DNA from: Viola odorata
Lineage: Eukaryota > Streptophyta > Magnoliopsida > Malpighiales > Violaceae
Length of the DNA stretch: 64,000 nucleotides
Assembly (NCBI GenBank): GCA_963691705.1
Contig: OY829542.1
Coordinates: 58,490,427 to 58,554,426 of the forward strand
Reading direction: 5' to 3'
Below are positions 23,121 to 34,499 of this stretch, piece by piece. A program made the position numbers and the translations under genes. Each line of letters opens with the position of its first letter. Position 1 is the stretch's first letter. The notes below the pieces were generated by a model, which was given only the letters and a program-made list of their open reading frames with translations, had not been told where the DNA came from and made no database searches.

Positions 23121-25687
23121 CTAACCCATGGTGTAAGAAGGGGTTGGTAGGTTGATAACAGTGCTCTTCACCTTAGTCATCATGTTAATACTGTTTGTGA
23201 TGCCTTGTGACCCAATCCCACTGTCCTTCAAACCCTGCGCCACCAACAGTAAAGATCAGATAAATGAGTTTGTAGCTCAGTAGTACTTTTTGGAAAGCAT
23301 TGGGGTGTCAAATTCCGAGTTCGAGTCTCCTAATTTACGATAAAGAGAAAGTAAGTGTTGATTCACCTGGAAAGGGAAATGATCCGGGCCACGAGCTGGC
23401 GCAGAATTGATCTGAACAGTTCCTGACTCCATCGCGTCGCTGATCAGAATTGCTTTGTTGATGTCCATTGTGAACACACAACCCTACAAAAACACAGATA
23501 TCAGATAGTGAAATTAACATCAGAACAACTAGAAATGCCAAGAAAGGCATAAAATAGTAAAATACTACAGTTTTCATACCTGAAGTCCAAAATTGCTGGC
23601 ATTGCAATGGTGGATTCCTTCCTCAACAGAATTGATCCTTAAAACTGGCACGATCGGCCCGAATGGCTCCTCCCATGCAATCCTCATGTCAGGCCTTACA
23701 TGGTCTAAGAACAAAGGCCAGATAAGGTTACCCTCTCGCTTGTACTGTTGGCAAAACGTTGCTCCTTTCTCTTTGGCATCCATCACAAGCCCTTCTATGA
23801 AATTAGCAGATGATTCTGTGACTACTGGAGTGATGTCACAGTCATCCTCTGGCGGCCCAACTTTCAACTTCGCAACTCTTGCATTCACTTTCTTGACGAG
23901 TGCATCCGCCACAGATTCCATCACCAACACCACCTTAATTGCAGTGCATCGCTGGCCGCTGTTTTATACATGAGATCCACCAAAAGGAATGAAGATATCA
24001 AATGAAGGTGTAAACAATGAACTGAACTTAAAAGAAAGAAAAAAACCAGTTGTACCTGTAAGAGAAGCCTCCTTTTATTATGTTTGCTGCAACCAAATCA
24101 AGGTCAGCATCTTCAAGCACTATGCAGGCATCTTTTCCTCCCAACTCCATCTGAAGAGGAACCATTCCTGCCTTCTTTGAAATCGCAATGCCGGTGTCTC
24201 CCCCGGTGAAGCTGAAGGGATGTATACGCGTTATGTATCGAGAAACTGAAAGGACGATCTTGATGGACATTTAGACAAAATAGGAACTGAAGATAACCTG
24301 ATACAGTTCACTCCAGGATGCATAGTCAGGAAGTCACCAATTTCCGAACCTTTCCCGGTAACACAGCTGATTAGACCTTTAGGAAAACCAGCTAAGTGGA
24401 AACAATGCACCATATGCAAGCAAGAAACAGCACCCTGAAATTAATGAACTTAAAAAAGTAAGATTCAGAGAATAAAAACCCTTCATAATCAGATGCATTT
24501 GTCATTTGTTTTCGCGACGCTTGAAAGTATATACGGTACCTGAGTTGGAGGCTTGAGCACAAGGGAGTTTCCAGCAATCAACGCAGGAGCAATCTTAGAG
24601 ACAGCTAGGTTGACAGGATAGTTGAAGGGCGGAATGGCTAAAACCACTCCGAGCGGAACCTGCCATTTTATGACAGTTTCGATAGGTAAACCATACCAAG
24701 AACTTCTAAGTTCTAACCCAATATACAAACAAAGCATCTAAACACACAAAAAGAATTGGAGTGTGCACAAAACATTCTAGTCCAAGAATTTTAGGTCTTA
24801 AAAGAATTCATTTCACTTCCTGTTTAATTTTGTTTACACATTACAGAAGAGAGAAAACTGATGATCTGGGTAGAGAGGAACAAGACAAATATATCAGTTA
24901 CAAAGAACAGCTCAACCATTGCAATCCTGTCAAGAAACTGTCTATGATATGTGCATGTCAGTTAAAAACATTCAACCTTAAACAGATTTGAGGTAAAATT
25001 CAGTTTGGCTGACATCATCATTTCTTGTTTTACCTTAGAAGTGAGACAGTACTTTGTTCTCTCATTCCCAGGAAAACTATCAGATACCAAGAACTTTCCT
25101 TCTCCCAAGATCCTAACTCCCTCTTCTGCAGTGTAGGAAACAAGGTCACCTGACCTCACAACCTTCAACAAATTTTTGAAAAACCAGAATCCATTTATCA
25201 TTGCAGAAATTGTTCCAAAACCAAAACCATGGGAAAAAAAGTGTTCAAATCTTGAAAATGGAAGTTATATGTACCTCAGTGACAGAATCTTTTGCTGGTT
25301 TTGCAATTTCTTTAACCAAGCACTCAGCAATTGGGGACTTGTGCTCTTTTAGGATAGCAGCTGCCTTGTGCAGAAGCTCTGCTCTCTTCCATAGTGGGGT
25401 TTTAGCCCAAGACTTCTGTGCATTTTTTGCTAATTCCATCACTTTGTTCACCTCTTCTTGAGTACAAGCTAAACCCAAAAATAACAAGTTCAAGAATCAC
25501 AAAAAAACACAAATTTGGAAATTAAGTTTTCAAATTTTGTACCTTGAACCTTGTACTGGGTATTTCTAGTTGTGGGGTTGATAATAGCAACAGTTTTTCC
25601 AGAAGAAGATTTCTTCCATTCCCCATCAGAGTAGTATTTGTACACTTCTCCATCAAATATGTCTGCAAACACTCCACTCCCTGCCAT
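23121..25687 (-). CDS. GAPN: NADP-dependent non-phosphorylating glyceraldehyde-3-phosphate dehydrogenase
   Basis: Nine exons on minus (25687-25543, 25468-25275, 25162-25034, 24659-24540, 24434-24298, 24211-24056, 23958-23580, 23483-23367, 23234-23121) join in phase to give 496 residues, the same length I recall for Arabidopsis ALDH11A3. It oxidises cytosolic glyceraldehyde-3-phosphate to 3-phosphoglycerate with NADP+, bypassing the ATP-yielding step and making NADPH. Aldehyde dehydrogenase landmarks are visible: [20 protein letters not shown] with the catalytic-site Asn, the NADP-binding loop [12 protein letters not shown], the general-base Glu in [10 protein letters not shown], the nucleophile Cys in GQRCTA (its first Ser codon is split across exons 6 and 7), and [10 protein letters not shown]. 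No transit peptide is present, fitting the cytosol. All splice sites are canonical GT-AG. Confidence 0.96.
23271..23327 (+). repeat. tRNA-like SINE head in GAPN intron 8
   Basis: TGTAGCTCAGTAGT resembles the RNA polymerase III A box, and GTTCGAGTC, about 40 bases on, resembles the B box. The pair lies inside intron 8 of GAPN on the opposite strand. A full cloverleaf cannot be folded (acceptor arms do not pair), so it is not a tRNA gene. A degenerate tRNA-derived SINE is possible; chance is not excluded. Confidence 0.3.
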
Positions 25688-25897
25688 TTATGTATCCTAC
25701 AAGAAAACAGAGTAGAGCAACCCAGCAGCAAAGAAAGAAGCAAATAACAAGTATAAATCACACCACACCAACTTTTTTCAATGGCTCCCCTTTGTTTAGC
25801 TAATGTAACAGAGGAGAGGAGAGTAGCAAGAGAGTGTGAGAAAGAAGAATTTGTAGCCTGGCTTTTAAGATTTTTGTGTAAAAGGCTTTTAATATGG

Positions 25898-25907
25898 ATA
25901 TATATAA
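25898..25907 (-). promoter_or_regulatory. Probable TATA box of GAPN
   Basis: TTATATATAT on the minus strand, about 210 bases before the GAPN ATG, followed by a CT-rich leader. Position and composition fit a plant core promoter. Confidence 0.45.
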
Positions 25908-27114
25908 GGAGAAGGTGAGCCACATTTAGTATTTTGGTGGTTGGTAGTAAGTAAAGGGAAGAATGACCAGTAATTTGGACCTCAAAATACTTTACCCTCA
26001 ACTACTGCCCTTCCGAATCTTGATCACTTAATATCAAAATTACCGAATAATTTCGATAAAAAAAAATTGTAGTTAATAATATTGTTGCTTAAATCCTCCT
26101 ATATATTTCCTCTAAATATAATTTATATTAGTTGAAAGAAAAAAGTTTGACTCCGAAGTTTTCATACGTACTCTTTTTCGATTGTTGCTAAAGACTCGCC
26201 TCTTGAGTCTATTTTTGCTTTTGATTGTTTCCGATATAAGTATGTAATCTTTCATTTTTACTGACTCTCAAAATGGGATGACATACCTACCAATCCACTG
26301 CCAAACTGATAGATTCATCGTAGTTGCTAGAGTTTGGGAACTTCCAATCTAGATATCTTGATAAGGGTATGTACTATATGTTCTAGATGTGGCCGGTGAT
26401 ATTTTTTGGATTTATGGCCATCTCTTTCTCTTCTTTTTTCTCTTCGAACGATTGATTTATGGGCATCTTCATTACAAAACCTTGTGGTTGTGATCTTTTG
26501 GTATGACTGACCATACTCTCTATGAGTTATGACTACCATTCTACATAAAATGTTGTGCCTCAAATCCTCATCGCCACCAATTGGTTGAGATTTATATTAT
26601 AGAGAATGAAAACGATGCATATAACATTCTGTTACATTTTTTTTTACTCTTATATACTGTGCACAATAAAATGTTTAACCTCTTTAGGAATAATATCCAA
26701 GACTTTCATTGCTGAACATTGGCAAAAATGTTTAAATTATATACTCGAATAAAATTAATTAAATATAAGTATAGTTAAGGAGTTAATATTGACGCATAAC
26801 TAAAAAAATATTTATAAATTACCTAGTGAATAACTTTTTTTAGGTTTAGAAAATAATAAATCGTCCAAGAAAATGAAGTATGGACCTAATTAAGACAGAT
26901 TTAACAAATATAAGGGTTAATTAGGTATTCTGTAAGAGTTTAGTTGAGAAAAAATAATAAATATAGGGACGAAAAAGATCGTTAATGAAAAAAAGGGTAC
27001 TATGGTATTAGTAAGTCGGAAGGCGGTAGACCTTACAAAGTCTCTACAACTGTGTCAACATCTGAAAACTCTCTGAAACCAAAAATCCCTCTCCAAATCG
27101 TGGAATCAGTAATC
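25908..27114. other. Divergent promoter region between GAPN and RTF2
   Basis: AT-rich sequence between divergently transcribed genes. I see no coding region; it should contain both promoters. Confidence 0.5.
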
Positions 27115-28257
27115 ATGGTGCATCCACAAATTCATCAAATCTTCGTCCAATCCCCAATTTCCCAAACCCTAACCCTAACCTTACACCCCACACAATCCGT
27201 CACTCTCCAAGACCTCAAGCTCTCTCTTTTCCCCAATCTCAGAAACCCTTCCTCTCTCTATTTCTCTTTCAATTCCAAACCCCTTCATGACTCCACCCAT
27301 ATCCCAAATCCCAAAATCCCCCATCTCTCCACTCTCACCTTGCTCCCTCGCCTCCTTGGCGGCGGTGGCGATGGCGGAGCAACCGGTGCCGAGTCTCGCG
27401 ACTGCTATCTCAACATGTACGCCGAGAAAAAGCCTGACAAAGTGGATCCCAACGAGCAACGTCTGTCTAGATGGCTTAACTGCGCACTTTCCAACGAGCC
27501 CTTGATCCAGCCCTGCGTGATTGACCGATTAGGTAATATTTTCAATAAGGAACCGTTAGTTGAGGCTTTGCTTGGTAAGAAATTACCCAAGGAGTTTGGG
27601 TATATAAAAGGGTTGAAGGATATGATTAATGTCAAATTAGAAGCTATTAAAGATGAGGAATCCGGTGGGGAGGCCCGTTATCAGTGCCCAATAGCGGGAC
27701 TTGAGTTTAATGGCAAGTATAGGTTTTTTGCTTTGAGGAAATGTGGGCATGTGCTGAGTGCTAAGGCCTTGAAGGAGGTGAAGTCATCAGCGTGTTTAGT
27801 TTGTTACAAGGAGTTTCATGAGAGTGATAAGTTTCCAATCAATGGAAGCGAGGAGGAGGTTGCAGTTTTGAGAGAGAGGATGGAGGAGGAGAGAGCAAGA
27901 GTAGCAAAAGATGCCAAGAAGACAAAGAAGATGAAAAATGAGGAAGTAGGTGTTGCAGTTGTCAATGGAGGGGAGAATGGGTTTGATACTGGACGTTTGA
28001 GCGGTAAAAAGCATGGGATTGGTGCTGATGCTAAGACAGTGGACATGACTGTTAGTGGAAAAGTGACAGGTAATGGGAAGATTGAGAATGTGAAGGGTGT
28101 GAGTAATGGTGTTGGCGCAGTGAAGCGATTTAAGGCAGGGGATATGGCGCCTCCTAATGCAACTAAGGAGGTGTATGCATCATTATTTACTTCATCAAAG
28201 AAATCAAATTTTAAGGAGACTTATAGTTGTAGGTCTCTGCCACTTGGTAGGAATTGA
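27115..28257 (+). CDS. RTF2: RTF2-type protein (replication termination factor 2 family)
   Basis: An intronless frame of 380 residues from the ATG at 27115. The open frame extends upstream to 27052, but that codon is GTG, so the first true ATG is preferred. The N-terminal ~90 residues are ubiquitin-like (IFVQSP...LTLTLHP), a plant addition. The middle is the Rtf2 domain: GGDGGATGAESRDCYLNMYA, LSRWLNCALSNEPLIQPCV, and a RING-related zinc finger, YQCPIAGLEFNGKYRFFALR with CGHV and CLVC. The C-terminal third is charged, then variable, and ends in YASLFTSSKK. Family members work at stalled replication forks in yeast and animals; the Arabidopsis protein is reported to be essential and linked to pre-mRNA splicing. 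It acts in the nucleus. Confidence 0.95.
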   Translation: MVHPQIHQIFVQSPISQTLTLTLHPTQSVTLQDLKLSLFPNLRNPSSLYFSFNSKPLHDSTHIPNPKIPHLSTLTLLPRLLGGGGDGGATGAESRDCYLNMYAEKKPDKVDPNEQRLSRWLNCALSNEPLIQPCVIDRLGNIFNKEPLVEALLGKKLPKEFGYIKGLKDMINVKLEAIKDEESGGEARYQCPIAGLEFNGKYRFFALRKCGHVLSAKALKEVKSSACLVCYKEFHESDKFPINGSEEEVAVLRERMEEERARVAKDAKKTKKMKNEEVGVAVVNGGENGFDTGRLSGKKHGIGADAKTVDMTVSGKVTGNGKIENVKGVSNGVGAVKRFKAGDMAPPNATKEVYASLFTSSKKSNFKETYSCRSLPLGRN

Positions 28258-30421
28258 TTGTTGAAGGCTGTTGAGGGCATATCATCAGGTCCATGGTATG
28301 ATGTTTTTATTTTTGTCTTGTTATGACTTATGTAAAAGAAAGCATTGAGATTGGGGGCTTGCATGCCCTTGTGTTTTCTTATTGCTTCACTGCCAAATCA
28401 AATTTGCTATGTAAAATCGTGGTTTTAATCTATAAAGTATTGCGTATATTTTGGTTTCATAATTGGATCAAACGTTATATCAGTTGCTGAAATCACTTAG
28501 TTGTCGGAAGATAAAACTAGAGATATCTGGAGTTTTACATTTAGTATACTTTGATGCCTTTGCTTGAGATGTTCCCTGTGTTTGTGGCTGTGCTTTATAT
28601 CAGAGGATGTATTGATGTAAGAGTAAAAAAAAACTATTGATAACTGGTTTCTTAGTTCATATGCTATGGTTTTGATAAAAAAAATTGCTCATGTTTGATG
28701 GAAAGAGACTTTTGTAGTGACCTTTGAAGTGGGAATCAATGCTTTAGCTGAGTAGTTTATTCCCTGATGTGCTGAGAAACTAACATGGGAGCCTTTGCAG
28801 GGTGGCTTAATGCTGGAATAGATGTTTATTAATTTTCTATATAGGTAGGCTAATGATAAAAGTTTGCAGGCACTTGAAAATGGCATGTCCGTAAATGTTA
28901 ACAAAGCCATCGTAATTTTATGATTAGCCTGCAAAACGTGTTGGTATGCTTTAGTTCCAAAATTTGTTTTGCAGGCTGCAATCATTGATGATGACTTCGG
29001 TGGTGATTTATGTGTTATGGGAAGCACTAGCTCATGGACCAGTGCTTTTCAGTGACTTAGGTGAGTATGAAGTTCCTGAGTCTTTCCTGTCTGTTCATTG
29101 CTGCAAGCTAGGCCTATTTGCTATGTAGTCGATACTTTTTTCTGTGAGGATGGTGTAATTGATAGTTATACATTTGCCTGACCAAACATGATTTGCAAGA
29201 GCAGAGATGTTACAGTCTCTTTGTTTGGTTGTCATAGACGTGCATTATTAGTGTTGTTCTTTTTAGCATCTGTGATTACTTGAATTTGGTATGAAGAATA
29301 TTGACCTTCTTTTCAAAGAAAAAAGAAAGAACTGGGCATGTGTGCATAAAACTTCTATTGCACTGTGATAAACTCAAACAGATCCATCAGGGTAAAGGTC
29401 TCGATTTAAATTTATAAGGAATGAATAATACTTGTTACAGACTACCAAGGACAGATTAACTAAAAACTGGGTAACAGAATACCACTGTCAAGTTCACAGT
29501 AGTCATTCTTGCGAAGTTCCGTCAGCACCTTCATCCACACACCCTTGCCACGAGTCCGGAAAGGAGGGCTCAGACTGCGAACGAACCAGTTCTTCTTCTC
29601 CACCATATGGCCCTTCCTTTCTGAACCTCAACTCACCAAATGGGAAAGCTAGTCTTCTCCCAAAACAGCTTCCTACTTGATTCAAGTATCCCAGGAGTCA
29701 AAACCTCCACCTCCACAACCTTGAGATAAAATGGAAATATTTCCGCGTAAAAAAAACACTGCAGTTAAAGCCGATAAATCACTGCTATACTTCCGCAAAG
29801 TCATAAGATATGAAATCTAACAGCATAGAATCAATATCATGAGATGATGCTGTTCTGAGTAGTAAGCGATACCCATAAAGAGTGATTGCTGCAGTGCACT
29901 GTCCGCCCACAGTGTTCAGCTGAAGTGGTCTTCAATTCAAAAAGCTGAACTTCTGATAGAAGCAATCAAACCCAGATGGTGCTGAAGCAGGTATGTATCA
30001 GAGTCGTATATCAAGCTTGATTTGAGAGATGGAAACAATCATGTGAATTCGGGAAGGTTGATCTTGGGCCAACATCATTAATGATTGTGAGATTGCGCCA
30101 TCAGGAAGCTAAGTGCTTTCATGCTGAATCGGAGGAAATATGTGTGGGGCTCAGATCCATGATAGGACTTGACAAATGAAGTGCTCGCATGAATGAGTGA
30201 TGGCATCTGCCAATGTAGTTCCACCTGATAAGCACTTGAGTTATATGTGGTGAGGAAGACTTTTGTTGTGCTGCTCCTGTTCTCAGACACAACAATGGCT
30301 AGGATGGTCACAACACCATTTCTGCAGTTGATTTTTCCAATCTTGTGTTTCCCTTCTTTTTGCCTTCATTTTCTTAAGTGCTTGGGTAGGATACAAACAA
30401 CCTTGTTCCACAGTTGCTCCA
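28258..30421. other. Convergent 3' flanks of RTF2 and the PPR gene
   Basis: Sequence between two convergent genes. The RTF2 3' UTR should occupy the left end and the PPR 3' UTR the right. Short open frames (for example 29432-29680) have no recognisable domain. Confidence 0.5.
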
Positions 30422-33400
30422 CTACCAGTAGTCTCCACAAGAACAAGCCCCATCTTGAAAATGATGGTAACGAATTGGATCTCTAATCACAAAAGTCCTA
30501 TTCTCCACCTTTGCTAAGAGTTTTGCAAATTGATGACAGTCTCCGCATATTCTGAGGTTTTTCCTGACCCTAATAGTCTGCCCCATGGGCAAACTCATCA
30601 ATCCAAACACAAGTGCCAGTTTCTCACTGTGGAATCGTAGGGAGTCTTCCATCTGTTCCCCCTCCAGATCATGCAGCACGAAATTTGTATCTGGAATGTA
30701 ACCCAGTCCCATAAGTTTATGGATTAACTGGTTCAGCTTTTTGTTTATCTCATTGATTTGTGGATGCGAGTTGTCCCCTATAATGAAAGCGTGAATCTGA
30801 TTATTCACTTCAATCCAGCTGCACCCAGGTTCTTTCCTAATTCCCTTATCATTCATGATCCTCCTAACTTGAGCAACATCTTCCCACCTTTGGGTATTTG
30901 CATATATATTAGACAGCAGCACATAGGTACCTGCATCCTCAGGGTCCAAGTTTAGAACTTGTTTGGCAGCGTGTATCGCTAGGTCCACATTTCGGTGAAC
31001 CCTGCATGCGTTAAGCAAAGATCTCCATGTGACAGCATCTGGTTGACAATCCATTTCATTTATCAACCCAACTGCTTCGCCAAGCTTCCCTGCTCTGCCA
31101 AGAAGATCAATCATGCAACCATAGTGTTCCCTTCCTGGATCAATTCCAAAAAGTTCTCTCATTGACTGAAAATAGTACAAGCCATCCTCCACTAGCCCTG
31201 CGTGGCTGCAAGCAAACAGAACCCCAAGAACTGTTATGTAATTAGGTTTAATACCTGAAACTTTCATGGACTCAAACAACCTGAGTGCTTCCCTGCTGTA
31301 ACCATTCTGCGCCAGCCCTGCAATCATGGTGCTCCATGAGATGACATCCTTCTCCACCATCCTAGTGAAAACAGATTTTGCATCTTCCAAGCTTCCACAT
31401 TTACAGTACATATCAAGGAGGGCATTGTTGAGTATCAAGTCCTGATCATATTTCAATACATGAGTGTGGACTTGCCTCCCTAATTCTAGCAAGGATATTA
31501 CAGTACAGGCTCTCAAGACACTGGTCAGCGTCGGTTGATGAGCTAAAAACCCAGCTCTCTTCATGGCCTTGAATAGATTCAGAGCTTCATCTCCATCATT
31601 GTTTTGAGCAAATGCAGCAATGATGGAGTTCCAAACAATCAAATCCTGTGTGGGCATCTCATTGAAGACGAGCAATGCATTTTGCAAGTGGCCCCCTTTC
31701 GAGTAAACATCAACGAGAGCACTTCTAACAAAGACATCGGAGTCTAAGCCACACTTGATGATGCTACAGTGGAGCTGGGAAAGAATAGATGAGCCATGGC
31801 ATGCTCTCAAAACAGAGGAGTACGTGAACATGTTAGGGGTGACACCTTGTCTAAGCATGAGAGTGAGAGAGTTGAGGGCTTTGTCATGAAGTTTGGCATT
31901 GGTGTAAGCTGAGATGATGGTTGTCCAAGAAACAACATTTGGGTAGGGCATTTGGTCCAACAATGCCTGTGCTTCCACTAACATGTTGGATTTCACATAG
32001 AAGTTTAGTAAATTGTTGACGAGGAATGTTGGAGGTTGGTAGTGGAAGGGATTAGAGAAGAGGTGTGCATGGAGGTGTTTGGCCTGAGAAATGGCACGAT
32101 GAGCCAAGAAGCACTTGATGAGGTGAGAATAGGAAAGATCATCAGCCCAGATGTGGAAGGAGTTCATGGCATCTAAGGCAATCATGGCTCTGGGAATGTC
32201 ACCTTGATAGCAAAATTTAGAAAAATCATGGATTAAGGAGGAGGGGTTAGGGTTGGTTGCAAGAGAGTTGTGGGGGACAGCCAGGAAAGAAGCTGATTCC
32301 TTGTTCACTGTCTGCCACTCAACTTCCCTTAGTATTTTGAACCTCTCATTCAATGTTACAAAACCAGCTTCAGGTGAGACAATACCATAAGTTCCAGCTT
32401 TATGGAGAAGGAGCATACTGCCACCCGTATCAGGGCCATGGACCTTTCCAGTTAGCAGCAGATGAAGTGGCATGAAAAGTGATTTCCCCTGCAACAACAT
32501 ACAACATAAAAATGAATACTACACCCACTTTAAACTGAAAAAAAAATCTAATAGCAAAGTACCAGAATTAATATTATTTTTCCACAGAAGACGAGAGATC
32601 ACAATCCTACAAAAGCATTCTTCTATAAATCTAGTTTACAACACCTGCAGCTGTAGAGATTCTCCCAAATTCTTGACCCATTTCTGCCACCCAGAGTAAC
32701 CTTCTTCCAGAGCAGTGAGCAGTTCACCACTGTCATATGCAGTTAACAGCTTGGATGCAACTTTGGGAAGGCTCTCATCCATCATAGTCTTACTTTCATG
32801 ACTGCTGACAGGGTGGATAAACTTTGGTTAGCTATACCTAGTATGAAACAGTAAAGCTAACTGCTGATAATGAACTCGGAAATGTAATGCACAACCCCAT
32901 ACTCAATTACACTTTAAAAACTACCATGATGAATCATAGACAATAAGTCCGTACAGTCAAAATTGTAAAATGTAAAACATTCAAGTGGCTCTGTCGAAAT
33001 AAACAACACTATCATGAATTGCACTATGAAGTACAGACAGTCTAGGGAATCATGGATCACAGACGTATTTTGAAAACTTTCCAGACAAGTATGTAGGCCA
33101 AAGTTAAAAAGTAAGTTGACAAGTCAAGCAAAGCTCCTATTCAGCAATCAAAGATAGTTGGGCTAGAAAACTTAAATTTCTAAGACTTAAAGCTCAAGAA
33201 TCACCTTATCAAAGTAGCAGGTAAAGGATAAGACAGCAAATCTGAGAGCACTTCCTCCGCATCAGTTACCAATGCAATCCCATCCTTTAGCAGTTGAACT
33301 GCCTCCTGTTTGCAACAGATTGTCATAAGTTGTCTCGCATACTTTTCTATAGATGATAACAGACGGAAATCCCATAGAAGTGAAATCATAAGGAATGGGG

Positions 33401-33877
33401 TACAAAAGTTAAGACATCCCCTGTAGGTGAGCATGGGCATCAGTTCTCCAGATCTTAGCAAGGATTAGTTTTTTTTTCCAATAATAGATTAGTTTCTAAA
33501 ATCACTTTTCTTCCTATGTCTGTGAATCTCTCATGCATCGCTACGTGTAAATAACCTCAACCATAACAACTGATCAAACACCACTTTGACATGAAATTCT
33601 GCCGTGAAAAAGAACTGAAACCGCACACAACCTTAGTCAAGGCCATCTTGCAGCTAATACAATCAATAAAATTTCATTTCTGGAAACATTACAAATGCAA
33701 GATGGCAACTCAATCTGTTTGTCATGTGAGAAAAAGTCTTACATCTATAAATGGTCCTTCCGACTCCAGAAGGATCCCAGTGCTCTTCCAGCGTTCGCCA
33801 ATAAGCTTCATCAACTTCTCAGAAGGTAGTGTCCTCAAATGCTGACCGTTCCTCTCCCTTTTAGTTCGTGAATCCAT
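30422..33877 (-). CDS. REME1: Chimeric gene: GluRS C-terminal exons fused to REME1-like PPR-DYW editing factor
   Basis: Four exons, 33877-33743, 33305-33205, 32804-32645 and 32488-30422, join in frame (phases 0, 2, 0) to give 820 residues if read from the ATG at 33877. The first three exons and the first ~68 codons of the last match the C-terminal anticodon-binding part of organellar glutamyl-tRNA synthetase (GQHLRTLPSEKLMKLIGERW, EAVQLLKDGIALVTDAEEVL, GWQKWVKNLGES, GKSLFMPLHLLLTGKVHGP). The frame then continues without a stop into about 620 residues of a PLS-class PPR protein with E, E+ and DYW domains. The DYW part has the deaminase zinc motif HSEKLA ... CGDCH and ends CSCGDYW, stop at 30422. 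It closely resembles Arabidopsis REME1 (At2g03880), a mitochondrial C-to-U editing factor. No separate transit peptide or plausible independent ATG lies at the PPR boundary. The true start is uncertain because an upstream GluRS first exon may be spliced on. Confidence 0.75.
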
Positions 33878-34275
33878 TTCACAGAGCAAAAGCAAAAATT
33901 TAAGTCAGTAATATGCTAATTGCTAAAGCAGTGCTTTCAAGCGTCCAAAAGGCGAACGAACAGATTTTTGAAGGGGGCAAGTATTTTAGGCCAGATTTGT
34001 AGAAAAAAGCTTCCTGAGGACATGTAACTTAATCGAGCAATACAAGCCAAAGCTACAAGTCTCAACATTTAGCAGCTAAAATGACATGATTACCTCAACT
34101 CTGTAGACACAAAAGCAGCACGGCTACTGTCAACGCGACCAATTGCGAATCTATCAGCTGTGAAGTATATTACAAACATTGAGTAAGCTAAAATTTTGAA
34201 GCATACCCAACAAAGAGTATGAAAAAAGCCTAGGGAAAACGTTAACTGAAGAGGGCAGTTTAGGGCACCACCTAC

Positions 34276-34476
34276 ATGAAGATTGCCGGCCGGGGAAGGA
34301 GCAAACCGGACCGAAACTTGTGCTCCTTTCTCATCAACAGCAGAGACAGACAGGTGTCTCCTCCCCCCAAATATTGAAGGGGCAACCCCCATCCTCATCC
34401 TCATTCTCATCCATGACGTCTCTGCTCCTGTGATAATACCGGCAATTTGTCTCTCTAATCCGCAGCGGCGGATCAT
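34276..34476 (-). pseudogene. 5' exon remnant of organellar glutamyl-tRNA synthetase
   Basis: The ATG at 34476 opens an Arg-rich leader typical of organellar transit peptides, followed by VRFAPSPAGNLHVGG, the first catalytic signature (HIGH-type motif) of class I GluRS. After HVGGA the expected RTALFNYLFAR is disrupted: the underlying bases are recognisable (CTGCCCTCTTCA) but carry an apparent one-base insertion and a TAA. The remaining catalytic core, including the second signature KLSKR, is absent from the 400 bases before the next GluRS exon. A donor-like CAT|GTAGGT ends the exon after 67 codons in phase 0 and could splice to the downstream exons, giving the fusion a dual-targeting presequence. 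As an aminoacyl-tRNA ligase the locus must be dead. Confidence 0.75.
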
Positions 34477-34499
34477 CTCTGGATAAAACTAGATCGTCT

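Noticed and set aside
23271..23327. A functional tRNA gene
   Set aside because: A- and B-box-like words are present, but acceptor and anticodon stems cannot be paired.
27052..27114. N-terminal extension of RTF2 from 27052
   Set aside because: The codon at 27052 is GTG. The first ATG in frame is at 27115.
30422..32500. Reading the 692-codon frame as an ordinary PPR gene starting at the ATG at 32500
   Set aside because: That ATG lies before a good acceptor (TTGTTGCAG|GGG), and the first 68 codons after it are GluRS, not a transit peptide; the exon belongs to a spliced chimeric gene.
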